Both the position numbers and the translations under genes were made by a program. The notes under the pieces are model-generated. The model ran no database searches. It saw nothing but the letters and a program-made list of their open reading frames with translations, and was not told where the DNA came from. 64,000 bases of DNA from Bradyrhizobium sp. 200. Lineage in GTDB: Bacteria; Pseudomonadota; Alphaproteobacteria; Rhizobiales; Xanthobacteraceae. This document shows, piece after piece, positions 8,924 through 17,442 of the stretch; positions within the stretch are counted from its first letter, which is position 1, and each line of letters begins with the position of its first letter. The DNA is taken from contig NZ_CP064689.1 of the NCBI RefSeq assembly GCF_023100945.1, positions 930,001 to 994,000 of the forward strand. Reading direction: 5' to 3'.

Positions 8924-9724
8924 ATGGGAAACGCCTCCACCGCCGCTGCGGGTTCATCCGACCTGCTCAAGATCGAGCAGAAGGGCGCGGTGCTGACCGT
9001 GGGCCTCAACCGGCCGGCCAAGCGCAATGCGCTGAATGACGGCATCATCCTCGCGATCCAGGACTGCTTCTCCAATCTGCCCGAGGGAACAGGCGCCGTG
9101 GTCATCCATGGCGTCGGCGATCATTTCTCCTCCGGCCTTGATCTGTCCGAACTGACCGAGCACGATGCCACTGAGGGCCTGCGGCACTCCCAGATGTGGC
9201 ACCGGGTGTTCGATCGTATCCAGTATAGCCGCGTCCCCGTGATCGCGGCGCTGAAGGGGGCGGTGATCGGCGGGGGCCTGGAGCTGGCCTGCGCGGCGCA
9301 TATCCGTGTCGCCGAACCATCAGCCTATTTCGCGCTGCCGGAGGGCCAGCGTGGTATCTTCGTCGGCGGCGGCGGATCGGTGCGGCTGCCACGGCTGATC
9401 GGCGTGGCGCGGATGATCGACATGATGCTGACCGGCCGGGTCTATTCGGCCACCGAAGGCTCGGCCTATGGTTTCTCGCAATACCTGACGGATGCCGGCG
9501 GCGCGCTGCCGAAGGCGCTGGAACTCGCCGAACGCGTAGCTGCGAACGCGCCGCTGACCAATTTCGCCGTGCTGCAGGCATTGCCGATGATCGCGGAGGC
9601 CAATCCGCAGACCGGCCTTTTGATGGAATCCCTGATGGCCACCGTGGCGCAGAGCGACAAAGAAGCAAAGCGCCGCATTCGCGCATTTCTCGACCACAAG
9701 ACCGCAAAGGTGAAGCCGACCTGA
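8924..9724 (+). CDS. couA: Enoyl-CoA hydratase/lyase for hydroxycinnamoyl-CoA
   Basis: A 266-residue crotonase-family enzyme. The oxyanion-hole segments are HFSSGLDL (about 67-74) and GAVIGGGLELA (112-122), and the family glutamate lies in LPEGQRG (E140). In this context it should hydrate p-coumaroyl- or feruloyl-CoA at the double bond and may also cleave the product to the aromatic aldehyde and acetyl-CoA. It is the first gene of an operon with the CoA ligase, which starts one base after its stop, and lies under the operator-bearing promoter. Synteny with R. palustris couAB supports the name. Hydratase and hydratase/aldolase activities cannot be told apart by eye. Confidence 0.85.
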   Translation: MGNASTAAAGSSDLLKIEQKGAVLTVGLNRPAKRNALNDGIILAIQDCFSNLPEGTGAVVIHGVGDHFSSGLDLSELTEHDATEGLRHSQMWHRVFDRIQYSRVPVIAALKGAVIGGGLELACAAHIRVAEPSAYFALPEGQRGIFVGGGGSVRLPRLIGVARMIDMMLTGRVYSATEGSAYGFSQYLTDAGGALPKALELAERVAANAPLTNFAVLQALPMIAEANPQTGLLMESLMATVAQSDKEAKRRIRAFLDHKTAKVKPT

Positions 9725-9725
9725 C

Positions 9726-11630
9726 ATGAGCGCCAAGTCCAACATGTCTGTGCCCAGCATGTCTGTCTCGACCGACGCCGCCGCGCGCGGCGATCATCCG
9801 CTGCGCCCGATTTCGTTCGGCACGCCCGCAGTGCATGTCGAGCGCCGCGACGACGGCACCATCTATCTGCGCCCGAAAGCGCAGTTGCGCGACTATCCGG
9901 TACGCATCACCGACCGCCTGCATCATTGGGTTGAAGCTGCGCCCGATCGGGTCTTCATGGCAGAGCGGAACGCCGCGCGGGGATGGCGGCAGATCACCTA
10001 TGCGGAGCTGCTCGCCTCGTCGCGGCACATCGCGTCCGCGCTGCTGGCGCGCGGGCTTTCCGCGGAAAAGCCGGTGGTCATCCTCTCCGGCAACTCGATC
10101 GATCACGTATTGATCGCGTTCGGCGCACTCTATGCAGGCATTCCGTTCTGCCCGGTATCGCCGGCCTATTCGCTGGTATCGCGGGACTACGGCAAGCTCA
10201 GCTATCTGATGAAGCTGTTGACGCCCGGCCTTGTGTTCGCCGATGACGCCGCGAAATTCGCCGATGCGCTGGCCGCCAACGTATCCCTCGATACCGAGAT
10301 CGCGGCGTCGCGCGGCGCGGTATCCGGCCGCGACGTAACCACGCTGGCGGATCTGATGGCGACGCCGTTGCATCCACGGCTCGACACGGTGCACGAGGCC
10401 ATCGGCCCGGATACGATCGCAAAATTCCTGCTGACGTCGGGCTCCACCGGCAACCCGAAGGCGGTCATCAATACCCAGCGCATGATCTGCGCCAACCAGG
10501 TGATGCTGCGCGAGACGCTGGCGTTCCTGAAGGATGAGCCGCCCGTCATCGTCGACTGGCTGCCGTGGAATCACACTTTTGGCGGCAATCACAATATCGG
10601 GCTGACGCTTTACAATGGCGGCTCCATGTATCTCGACGAGGGCAAGCCGATGCCTGGCGGCATCGACGAGACCGTGCGCAATCTCCAGGAGATTTCGCCG
10701 ACGGTCTATTTCAACGTACCCAAGGGCTATGAATCGCTGCTGCCCTATCTGCGCGACGATGGGGCCTTGCGGAAGAAATTCTTTGCCCGCCTGCATGCGA
10801 TGTTCTTCTCGGGCGCGGCGCTGTCGGCCTTTGTCTGGAACAGCCTCGACGAACTTTCGGTTCAGGAAACCGGCTATCGGGTGCCGATGCTGACTGGCCT
10901 CGGTGCCACCGAGACCGCGCCGTTCTTCATGTCGGTCAATCCGCTCACCAGCCGCTCCGGTCATGTCGGGCTGCCGGTGCTGGGCAATGATGCCAAGCTC
11001 GTACCCAACAACGGCAAGCTTGAGGTTCGCGCCAAGGGGCCGAACGTCATGCCGGGCTACTGGCGTCAGCCGGATATCACCGCGAAGTCCTTCGATGAGG
11101 AAGGCTTCTACAAGATGGGCGACGCCCTCAAGCCGGCCGTTGCAGATGATTTCGACGCCGGCTTCGATTTCGATGGCCGCATTGGAGAGGACTTTAAGCT
11201 GGCGAGCGGCACCTGGGTCAGCGTCGGCCCATTGCGCGCGCGCTTCGTCGCGGCCTGTGCGCCCTTGGTGCGCGACGTCGTCATTGCCGGCATCAACCGC
11301 GACGAAATCTCGGCGCTGGTGGTGCTCGACCTCGACGGCTGCCGCCTGATCAATCCGACGCTTCCGCTTGACGATCTCGCCGCCGCGGCGTCCGATCCGC
11401 TGATCGTTGCGGCCTTCCGCGAACGCTTCCAGAAGCTGGTGGCGGGCGCCACGGGCTCGTCGACCCGGATCGTGCGGGCGGTGTTGCTCGATACGCCGCT
11501 GTCGATCGACCGCGGCGAGGTCACCGACAAGGGCTCGATCAACCAGCGCGCGGTTCTGGAGAACCGCAGCGCGCTGATCGATGAGATCTATTCGCCCGCG
11601 CCGCCGGCGCAGGTAATCACGCTGTCATGA
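9726..11630 (+). CDS. couB: Feruloyl/p-coumaroyl-CoA synthetase
   Basis: A 634-residue adenylate-forming ligase of the feruloyl-CoA synthase type, which activates hydroxycinnamates with ATP and CoA. The phosphate loop LTSGSTGNPKA is at 236-246, DWLPWNHTFGGN follows, LGATETAP is the A5 motif, and GRIGEDFKLASGTWVS replaces the usual 'GR.kd.ik..G' hinge as in this subfamily. A lysine near the C-terminus (VTDKGSINQ) is the expected catalytic Lys. It is translationally coupled to couA. An in-frame ATG-rich N-terminus (MSAKSNMSVPSMSV) leaves the exact start among three ATGs open. Confidence 0.88.
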   Translation: MSAKSNMSVPSMSVSTDAAARGDHPLRPISFGTPAVHVERRDDGTIYLRPKAQLRDYPVRITDRLHHWVEAAPDRVFMAERNAARGWRQITYAELLASSRHIASALLARGLSAEKPVVILSGNSIDHVLIAFGALYAGIPFCPVSPAYSLVSRDYGKLSYLMKLLTPGLVFADDAAKFADALAANVSLDTEIAASRGAVSGRDVTTLADLMATPLHPRLDTVHEAIGPDTIAKFLLTSGSTGNPKAVINTQRMICANQVMLRETLAFLKDEPPVIVDWLPWNHTFGGNHNIGLTLYNGGSMYLDEGKPMPGGIDETVRNLQEISPTVYFNVPKGYESLLPYLRDDGALRKKFFARLHAMFFSGAALSAFVWNSLDELSVQETGYRVPMLTGLGATETAPFFMSVNPLTSRSGHVGLPVLGNDAKLVPNNGKLEVRAKGPNVMPGYWRQPDITAKSFDEEGFYKMGDALKPAVADDFDAGFDFDGRIGEDFKLASGTWVSVGPLRARFVAACAPLVRDVVIAGINRDEISALVVLDLDGCRLINPTLPLDDLAAAASDPLIVAAFRERFQKLVAGATGSSTRIVRAVLLDTPLSIDRGEVTDKGSINQRAVLENRSALIDEIYSPAPPAQVITLS

Positions 11631-11661
11631 ATTCGAAGAACAGTTTGTCAGGGAGAGTACC

Positions 11662-12423
11662 ATGCAGTTGAAGGACCAGGCCGCCATCGTCACCGGCGGT
11701 GCATCGGGATTGGGCGCCGCGACCGCGCGCCGGCTCGCCGCGCAGGGCGCCAAGGTCGCGGTCTGCGATCTCAACGCCAATCTCGCCGAATCCGTTGCCG
11801 CGGAAATCGGCGGCGTTGCCGTGATCTGCGACGTTTCCGATGCGGCCTCTGCGGAAGCCGCAATCGCCAAGGCTGCGGCGGCCCACGGCCCGGCGCGCGT
11901 GCTGGTGAATTGCGCCGGCATCGGCGTCGCCAAGCGCGTGATCGGCAAGGAAGGTCCGATGGCGCTCGGCGACTTCGACAAGGTGATCAAGGTCAACCTG
12001 ATCGGCTCCTTCAATATGCTGCGTCTGGCGACGGCTGGTATGTCGAAGCTGGAGCCGCTTGCAACGGGCGAGCGTGGCGTCGTGATTTCCACGGCTTCCG
12101 TCGCGGCCTATGACGGCCAGATCGGTCAGTCGGCCTATTCGGCCTCGAAGGGCGGCATCGTCGCCATGACGCTGCCAATTGCGCGCGAACTGGCGCAGTT
12201 CGGCATCCGCGTGCTGACGATCGCGCCGGGCCTCTTCCTCACGCCGCTGCTCGCCAATCTGCCGCAGGAGGCGCAGGACTCGCTCGCCGCTTCGATCCCG
12301 TTCCCGCGCCGGCTCGGTCAGGCCGACGAGTTCGCCTCGCTGGCGCTGCACATGATCGACAACCCCTATTTGAACGGCGAAGTGGTGCGGCTCGATGCCG
12401 CGCTTCGCATGGCCCCGCGCTAG
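11662..12423 (+). CDS. HSD10-like 3-hydroxyacyl-CoA dehydrogenase (SDR)
   Basis: A 253-residue short-chain dehydrogenase. The NAD site TGGASGLG is at 11-18, NCAG near 83, and the catalytic set is S143/S146, Y159 and K163 (YSASK). The sequence closely resembles type-2 3-hydroxyacyl-CoA dehydrogenase (HSD10/HADH2), including LTIAPGLFLTPLL. It should oxidise the 3-hydroxyacyl-CoA formed by the hydratase, which points to a beta-oxidative rather than a pure retro-aldol shortening of the side chain. It follows couB by 31 bp with AGGGAGAG before the ATG. Confidence 0.85.
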   Translation: MQLKDQAAIVTGGASGLGAATARRLAAQGAKVAVCDLNANLAESVAAEIGGVAVICDVSDAASAEAAIAKAAAAHGPARVLVNCAGIGVAKRVIGKEGPMALGDFDKVIKVNLIGSFNMLRLATAGMSKLEPLATGERGVVISTASVAAYDGQIGQSAYSASKGGIVAMTLPIARELAQFGIRVLTIAPGLFLTPLLANLPQEAQDSLAASIPFPRRLGQADEFASLALHMIDNPYLNGEVVRLDAALRMAPR

Positions 12424-12436
12424 GATATTGCAACCC

Positions 12437-12856
12437 ATGTTCGTCAACCGGCGAGACGTGCAGATCCAGTGGGGCGACTGCGACCCCGCCAACATCGTCT
12501 ACTACCCGCGTTATTTTGCGATGTTCGACGATTCGACGTCGATCATGTTCGAAGCGGCCGGTTATTCGAAGCAGGACCTCATCCACAAATATGGCCTGGT
12601 CGGCATCCCCATGGTGGACACGCGGGCGAAATTCCACATCCCCTCGACCCATGGCGACTGGATCAGAATCGAAAGCCGGATCGAGAGCTTCAAGCGATCC
12701 AGCTTCGAGGTGATCCATAACGTGTTCAAGGGGGAGGCGCTGGCGATCGAGGCGTTCGAGACCCGCGTGCTGGTCGGCAAGCATCCGGACGACCCCGCAA
12801 AGCTCAAATCGGCGCCGATGCCGCAGGAGATCATCGATCGCTTCATGCGGGGCTGA
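12437..12856 (+). CDS. 4-hydroxybenzoyl-CoA thioesterase-like protein
   Basis: A 139-residue hotdog thioesterase. The N-terminal WGDCDPANIVYYPRYF contains the catalytic aspartate (D16), equivalent to Asp17 of the Pseudomonas 4-hydroxybenzoyl-CoA thioesterase, and it has the same total size. It should release 4-hydroxybenzoate from its CoA ester, supplying the substrate for PobA. It starts 13 bases after the SDR stop; a longer frame from 12395 overlaps the SDR and was not used. Together with the SDR it makes a CoA-dependent route to 4-hydroxybenzoate plausible. Confidence 0.85.
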   Translation: MFVNRRDVQIQWGDCDPANIVYYPRYFAMFDDSTSIMFEAAGYSKQDLIHKYGLVGIPMVDTRAKFHIPSTHGDWIRIESRIESFKRSSFEVIHNVFKGEALAIEAFETRVLVGKHPDDPAKLKSAPMPQEIIDRFMRG

Positions 12857-12944
12857 CGGAGGCTCCCGCATGACCTAAAGAAGGGGCTGAATTGGCCGCC
12901 GGTTTTTGCTTTACACGATAAATAGATAATCAAGGGAGGAATGA

Positions 12945-14087
12945 ATGAAGAAGGCTTTTCTGTCCGCCGCAGCAATTGTAGCGGCTCTCGTCTCGCCGGC
13001 GGTTGCGCAGACCAACGAAATCACGATCGGCATCACCGTCACCACGACCGGGCCTGCGGCTGCCTTGGGTATTCCCGAACGCAACTCGCTCGACTTCGTG
13101 CCGAAGGAAATCGGCGGCGTGCCAATCAAGGTGATCGTGCTCGACGACGGCGGCGATCCGACGGCGGCGACCACCAATGCCCGGCGGTTCGTGACCGAAT
13201 CCAAGGCCGACATCATCATGGGCTCCTCGACGACGCCGCCGACGGTTGCCGTCTCCACCGTCGCGAACGAGGCGGGGATTCCGCATTTCGGCCTCGCGCC
13301 GCTCCCGATCAACGAAGCGCGCATGAAATGGTCGGTCGCGATGCCGCAGCCGATTCCGATCATGGGCAAGGTGCTGTACGAGCACATGAAGGCGCACGGC
13401 ATCAAGACCGTGGGCTACATCGGCTACTCCGATTCCTACGGTGATCTCTGGGTCAACGACTTCAAGACCCAGGCCATTCCGATGGGCCTGACCATGGTGA
13501 CCGAAGAGCGCTATGCTCGTCCCGATACGTCGGTCGCGGGTCAGGTGCTAAAACTGGTCGCCGCCAATCCCGACGCCATTCTGGTCGGTGCCTCCGGCAC
13601 CGCCGCAGCGTTGCCGCAGAGCGCGCTGCGCGAGCGCGGCTACAAGGGCCTGATCTACCAGACCCACGGCGCCGCCAGCATGGACTTCATCCGCATCGCG
13701 GGTGCAGCGGCCGAGGGCGTGATCATGGCGTCCGGTCCGGTGATGTCACCGGAAACTCAGCCCGACAGCGCGCTGACCAAGAAGCCGGGCCTCGCGCTCA
13801 ACACCGCCTATGAAGCCAAGTATGGCGCCAACAGCCGCAGCCAGTTCGCCGGCCATTCCTACGATGCGTTTGAAGTGCTCAAGCGCGTGATACCGGTGGC
13901 GTTGAAGACGGCGAAACCGGGCACACCGGAATTCCGCGAGGCGATCCGCCTGGCGCTGATGTCCGAGAAGGAGATCGCGGCCAGCCAGGGTGTCTACAAC
14001 TTCACCGAAAAGGATCGCTACGGCCTCGACGACCGCTCGCGCATCATCCTGACCGTGAAGGACGGCAAGTACGTCCCGGCGAAGTAA
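12945..14087 (+). CDS. Branched-chain-type ABC solute-binding protein (aromatic acid receptor)
   Basis: A 380-residue periplasmic receptor of the HAAT/Liv family (type I fold). The signal peptide MKKAFLSAAAIVAALVSPAVAQ is followed by EITIGITVTTTGPAAALGIP. A strong GGGAGG precedes the ATG. The syntenic R. palustris receptor (RPA1789, CouP) binds p-coumarate, by recollection, so a phenylpropanoid ligand is probable. The matching permease and ATPase genes are on the opposite strand from 17602, beyond an unrelated-looking four-gene block. A strong terminator follows at 14165. Confidence 0.88.
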   Translation: MKKAFLSAAAIVAALVSPAVAQTNEITIGITVTTTGPAAALGIPERNSLDFVPKEIGGVPIKVIVLDDGGDPTAATTNARRFVTESKADIIMGSSTTPPTVAVSTVANEAGIPHFGLAPLPINEARMKWSVAMPQPIPIMGKVLYEHMKAHGIKTVGYIGYSDSYGDLWVNDFKTQAIPMGLTMVTEERYARPDTSVAGQVLKLVAANPDAILVGASGTAAALPQSALRERGYKGLIYQTHGAASMDFIRIAGAAAEGVIMASGPVMSPETQPDSALTKKPGLALNTAYEAKYGANSRSQFAGHSYDAFEVLKRVIPVALKTAKPGTPEFREAIRLALMSEKEIAASQGVYNFTEKDRYGLDDRSRIILTVKDGKYVPAK

Positions 14088-14164
14088 AGGCTCTTGCGGC
14101 TTCGAAAGTTTGTGCGGCAGTTAGCGCGTTTTCCAGCGGGAAACGCGTCAGATCAAAAGTCTGA

Positions 14165-14195
14165 AGCCGGTCTTCCCTCGGGAGGCCGGCTTTTT
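14165..14195 (+). terminator. Intrinsic terminator of the cou operon
   Basis: AGCCGG (14165-14170) pairs with CCGGCT (14186-14191), the stem continues inward through the TCTTCCC/GGGAGG region, and TTTTT follows (14191-14195). It lies about 80 bases after the ABC receptor stop and should end the couAB-SDR-thioesterase-receptor transcript. Confidence 0.8.
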
Positions 14196-14229
14196 CCTGC
14201 CCTTCCCAGGTTTGCGGAATGATGTCGCA

Positions 14230-14913
14230 TCAGCCGCTACCCAGCGCGCTCTGAATATTTCGGCCGGTGCGCTCGATGTGGGCGCGCAACATGGCGCTGG
14301 CTGCGCGAACGCGACGCTTGATCACGGCGTCGGCGATGGTGGCGTGCTCCTCCGCCACGTTCCGGTCCGGGGCATGGGTCTTCAAAAAGATACGGCGGTA
14401 TCGATCGCTCTGGTCGTGAAGCGTGGCGCAAAACTGCTGCAGCAGCGGCATACGGCATGCGGCGATCAGCTCGGCATGGAACGCGCGGTGGGCGATCTCC
14501 CATGCCTCCTGCTCCGTTATCGAGGAGCGCGCGCTGCGCTTGCAGCGATTGAGCTGGTGCAGCGTCGCCAGGATTCGGCCTTCCCACGCGACGTCGCCGT
14601 GCTGCATTGCTTCCTTCAGTGCCATGACTTCGAGTTCGACGCGCAGCCGGATGACCTCCGCCAGATTTTCCGGGGATACCGGCGTCACCCGATAGCCGCG
14701 TTGATCGACGATGGTGACGAGGCCGTCGTTCTCGAGCCGACACAGCGCCTCGCGCAACGGGCTCAGGCTGACGCCGAGGTTGGCGCGCATGCGGTCGAGG
14801 TTAAGCCTGGTGCCGGGCATCAAGTCGCCGCGCATGATTGCGTTGCGCAGCCGGCCGACCAGGGTAGACGACAGCGTTGCGGAACTCGGAGCGTCGGCCG
14901 TTCTGTCCGTCAT
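14230..14913 (-). CDS. GntR-family (FCD) transcriptional regulator
   Basis: A 227-residue regulator with an N-terminal GntR winged helix (about residues 15-80; LVGRLRNAIMRGDLMPGTRL, LGVSLSPLREALCRLENDGL) and a C-terminal FCD effector domain. It lies 28 bases downstream of the amidohydrolase on the same strand, so the two are probably co-transcribed. A long imperfect palindrome in the divergent region at 15913-15942 is its likely operator. The ligand is unknown, possibly a carboxylate handled by the neighbouring TctC receptor. Confidence 0.9.
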   Translation of the reverse strand: MTDRTADAPSSATLSSTLVGRLRNAIMRGDLMPGTRLNLDRMRANLGVSLSPLREALCRLENDGLVTIVDQRGYRVTPVSPENLAEVIRLRVELEVMALKEAMQHGDVAWEGRILATLHQLNRCKRSARSSITEQEAWEIAHRAFHAELIAACRMPLLQQFCATLHDQSDRYRRIFLKTHAPDRNVAEEHATIADAVIKRRVRAASAMLRAHIERTGRNIQSALGSG

Positions 14914-14941
14914 GGGAATGTCCTGTCAGTCTACGCCATGC

Positions 14942-15835
14942 TCACTCGATCGGCGGAAAGCCGTACAGCGAGGCGGGGTTGTTGACCAGCACCTGCCGCT
15001 GCGTGTGCACGTCCGGTAGCCACAGCGGAATCAAGTCAACGATATCACCGTCGTTCGGCATCGGCACCGGGCAGATCGGGTGCGGCCAGTTGCTTCCCCA
15101 GATAACCCGGTCGGGACGGTGGGCGACCACGCTGGCAATCATCGGCAGCATATCCAGATGGGGATAGGGCTCGGCGGACAAGCGGTAAAGGCTCGCAAGC
15201 TTGACCCAGCAGCGGCCGGTGTCGAGCAGCCGCATCAACGTCATGAACGCTGGCGAACTCACGCCCTCGCGGCCACCGATACGGGCGAGATGATCGAGCA
15301 CGAAGGCACTGCGCAGTGCCAGCAGCCGCGGCGCGAGTTCGACCAGTTCGACGGCCTTGTCGAAGTGCAGTACCAGATGCCACCCGAAGTCGAAGGTCTC
15401 GCCGGCTAACCCTTCCAAATGCGCGAACGACGCGCCGCCGCTGACCACGGTCGACATTCGGCAGCCGCGAATGCCACGGCGGTGCATGTCCTCAATGTCG
15501 CCGCGTGGCAGGCCGGAGGGGATTACAGCGACGCCGCGCAACCTGTCGGGATCGCGGTCGAGTGCTGCCAATGTGACGCGATTGTCGGTGCCGTGGGCGC
15601 CGCCCTGCACGATGACCGCGCGATCGATGCCAAGTGCCGCATGGAGCAGTTCGAGATCCTCGAACGTGCAATCTTCGGGGGTGTAGCTGCGCTGCGGGCT
15701 GAAAGGATAGTTCGCCTGAGGACCGAACACATGCACGTGGCAGTCGCAAGCCCCGCGCGGCGCAGCGAAGATCGGCCGTCTTGGATGGCGGTCGGGGCCC
15801 GGGCTTGGATGGATAGGGCGGGTGGAGGCGGTCAT
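14942..15835 (-). CDS. Amidohydrolase-2/LigI-like TIM-barrel hydrolase
   Basis: A 297-residue amidohydrolase of the group that includes 2-pyrone-4,6-dicarboxylate lactonase. It shows CDCHVHVFGP (metal-binding His-x-His, about residues 30-39), an FVLDHLAR strand, and the terminal WGSNWPHP in place of the lactonase 'GTDWPHP'. Enzymes of this group hydrolyse lactones or decarboxylate aromatic acids. It is divergent from the TctC receptor and convergent with the cou operon. Whether it works in lignin-derived aromatic breakdown or belongs to an independent module is open. Confidence 0.8.
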   Translation of the reverse strand: MTASTRPIHPSPGPDRHPRRPIFAAPRGACDCHVHVFGPQANYPFSPQRSYTPEDCTFEDLELLHAALGIDRAVIVQGGAHGTDNRVTLAALDRDPDRLRGVAVIPSGLPRGDIEDMHRRGIRGCRMSTVVSGGASFAHLEGLAGETFDFGWHLVLHFDKAVELVELAPRLLALRSAFVLDHLARIGGREGVSSPAFMTLMRLLDTGRCWVKLASLYRLSAEPYPHLDMLPMIASVVAHRPDRVIWGSNWPHPICPVPMPNDGDIVDLIPLWLPDVHTQRQVLVNNPASLYGFPPIE

Positions 15836-15912
15836 CGTTCGGCATTTCCGGGTGCGGACGTTTGGTCGGGCCTTTGGCCTGTGATTTGACGCCGCTACCC
15901 AGAGCTGTCAAC

Positions 15913-15942
15913 ATCATCTATGATTTATAAATAATCGATGAT
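15913..15942. promoter_or_regulatory. Candidate GntR operator
   Basis: A 30-bp imperfect palindrome in the amidohydrolase/TctC divergent region, centred on the perfect ATTTATAAAT (15923-15932). By eye, 26 of 30 positions are symmetric, with outer arms ATCATC and GATGAT. It ends four bases before the Shine-Dalgarno GGAGG of tctC, so it could repress that gene. Confidence 0.5.
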
Positions 15943-15954
15943 TCTGGAGGGCGC

Positions 15955-16962
15955 ATGGGCCGATCGTTTTCGTTGTGGGCGGGGCTGACCTTGGGGTCGG
16001 CCTTGGGGTCGGTCTTGGGGCTGGCCTTGGCATTGCTGCCAGTTTCGCCAGTTGCCGCGGCGCCGTTCCCGGACAAGCCGGTGCGCATCGTGGTGCCGTT
16101 TCCTGCCGGTGGGTCCAACGACGTGATCGCGCGGCTGCTTGGCGCCAAACTCGGCGAACTGTGGGGCCAGACGGTCATCATTGAGAACCGCGCCGGCGCC
16201 GGGGGCAATATCGGCGCAGAAGCCGTCGCACGTTCGGCGCCCGACGGTGCCACGCTGCTGCTGACCGCGCCGGGACCGCTTGCGATCAACCAGGCGCTCT
16301 ATGCCAAATTGTCCTTCGATCCGGGCAAGGATTTCGCCCCGGTCGCGTTGATCGCCTCGGTTCCGATCGTGCTTGCCGTTCATCCGGATGTGAAGGCGAA
16401 GACGGTCGGCGAGTTGGTCGCGCTCGCCGCGGCGGCGCCCGGCACACTGAACTTCGGTTCATCGGGTAACGGCTCGACCAATCACCTCGCTGGGGAGCTG
16501 TTCAAGGCGCGCGCCGGTATCAACATTGTGCATGTCCCTTACCGCGGCGCGGCGCCTGCGATGAACGACCTGATCGCCGGGCAGATTCAGATGATGTTCG
16601 ACAACATGCCGGCCATCCGACCGCAGGTGCTCGGCGGCACCATCCGGGCTCTTGCGGTTGCGGGCACCGCGCGCTCGCCGCTGTTTCCCGATGTGCCGAC
16701 CATGGTCGAGGCCGGCGTTCGCGATTTCGATGCCTCGTCCTGGTTCGGAATGGTGGCGCCCGCCGGCACTCCGCCGGAGGTGCTCTCGCTCCTCACAGCG
16801 TCGATCGGCAAGGTGCTGCAGGATCCGGATGTGGTGAAGAAGCTTGCCGAAATTGGTGCGGAGCCCGGCGCGCTCTCCGGCGCTGCGTTCGGCGCGTTCC
16901 TTCGGTCCGAGACCGAGAAGTGGGGCAAGGTGGCGGTGAGCGCCGGGGTCAAGCTTGAATAG
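15955..16962 (+). CDS. TctC/Bug-family tripartite tricarboxylate receptor
   Basis: A 335-residue periplasmic receptor. The N-terminus is a long hydrophobic signal, very rich in Leu, Gly and Ala, ending SPVAAAP. It is followed by the typical Bug sequence FPDKPVRIVVPFPAGGSNDV and later IENRAGAGGNIGAEAVA, loops that bind carboxylates through water. No TctA or TctB membrane genes are near, so it is an orphan receptor, as is common in this family. GGAGG precedes the ATG. It is divergent from the amidohydrolase and upstream of the CMD-like gene. Confidence 0.9.
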   Translation: MGRSFSLWAGLTLGSALGSVLGLALALLPVSPVAAAPFPDKPVRIVVPFPAGGSNDVIARLLGAKLGELWGQTVIIENRAGAGGNIGAEAVARSAPDGATLLLTAPGPLAINQALYAKLSFDPGKDFAPVALIASVPIVLAVHPDVKAKTVGELVALAAAAPGTLNFGSSGNGSTNHLAGELFKARAGINIVHVPYRGAAPAMNDLIAGQIQMMFDNMPAIRPQVLGGTIRALAVAGTARSPLFPDVPTMVEAGVRDFDASSWFGMVAPAGTPPEVLSLLTASIGKVLQDPDVVKKLAEIGAEPGALSGAAFGAFLRSETEKWGKVAVSAGVKLE

Positions 16963-17016
16963 CAGCAACGAGCACCGTCCCGAAAATACGTTCCCAAAGC
17001 AGGCTGCGACACCCCC

Positions 17017-17442
17017 ATGAACAAGCTGCTATCCACCCTCGATGATCTCGAACGTCGCTACAGCGATATGATCGGACTGGTGCCACCGAAGATTGCCAAG
17101 CGGCTGAAGCTCGGGCTTGAGGTCGATCCGGGTGTCGTTACCGCGCTCGAGGACTGGCGCATCGCGGCGCTGACGCCGCAGGCCCTCGATCAAAAGACCG
17201 TGCAACTGATGTCGTTCGCCATCCTGCTGGTTCAGACTTCGGACGCAGCCGCAAATCATGCCCGCGCCGCGATCAAGGCCGGCGCCACACTGCAGGAATT
17301 GCACGCGTCTGCGGCCATCGCAGCGCTGTTCCGCGGCGTCGCGGCCTTCAATCTTGCTGGCGAGATACTCAGCACGCTGTTTCCGGAAGGCGCCAAAGGA
17401 CGAGCTTCGCTCGTCTCAATCCCTCCCGGGGAGGACAAGTGA
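17017..17442 (+). CDS. Carboxymuconolactone decarboxylase-like protein
   Basis: A 141-residue all-helical protein of the CMD/AhpD superfamily: LMSFAILLVQTSDAAANHARAAIKAGAT, then ELHASAAIAALFRG. It lacks the CxxC of AhpD peroxiredoxin reductases, so a decarboxylase- or binding-type role is more likely than peroxidase reduction. It begins 54 bases after tctC. The last codons run through a perfect hairpin (GACGAGC-TTC-GCTCGTC, 17399-17415), suggesting the C-terminus was altered by a repeat. Function is not established. Confidence 0.7.
   Translation: MNKLLSTLDDLERRYSDMIGLVPPKIAKRLKLGLEVDPGVVTALEDWRIAALTPQALDQKTVQLMSFAILLVQTSDAAANHARAAIKAGATLQELHASAAIAALFRGVAAFNLAGEILSTLFPEGAKGRASLVSIPPGEDK

Noticed and set aside
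9102..10964. A 620-codon minus-strand frame
   Set aside because: It is the complement of couA-couB, has no domain and no ribosome-binding site, and shows the Arg/His-rich composition of a shadow frame.
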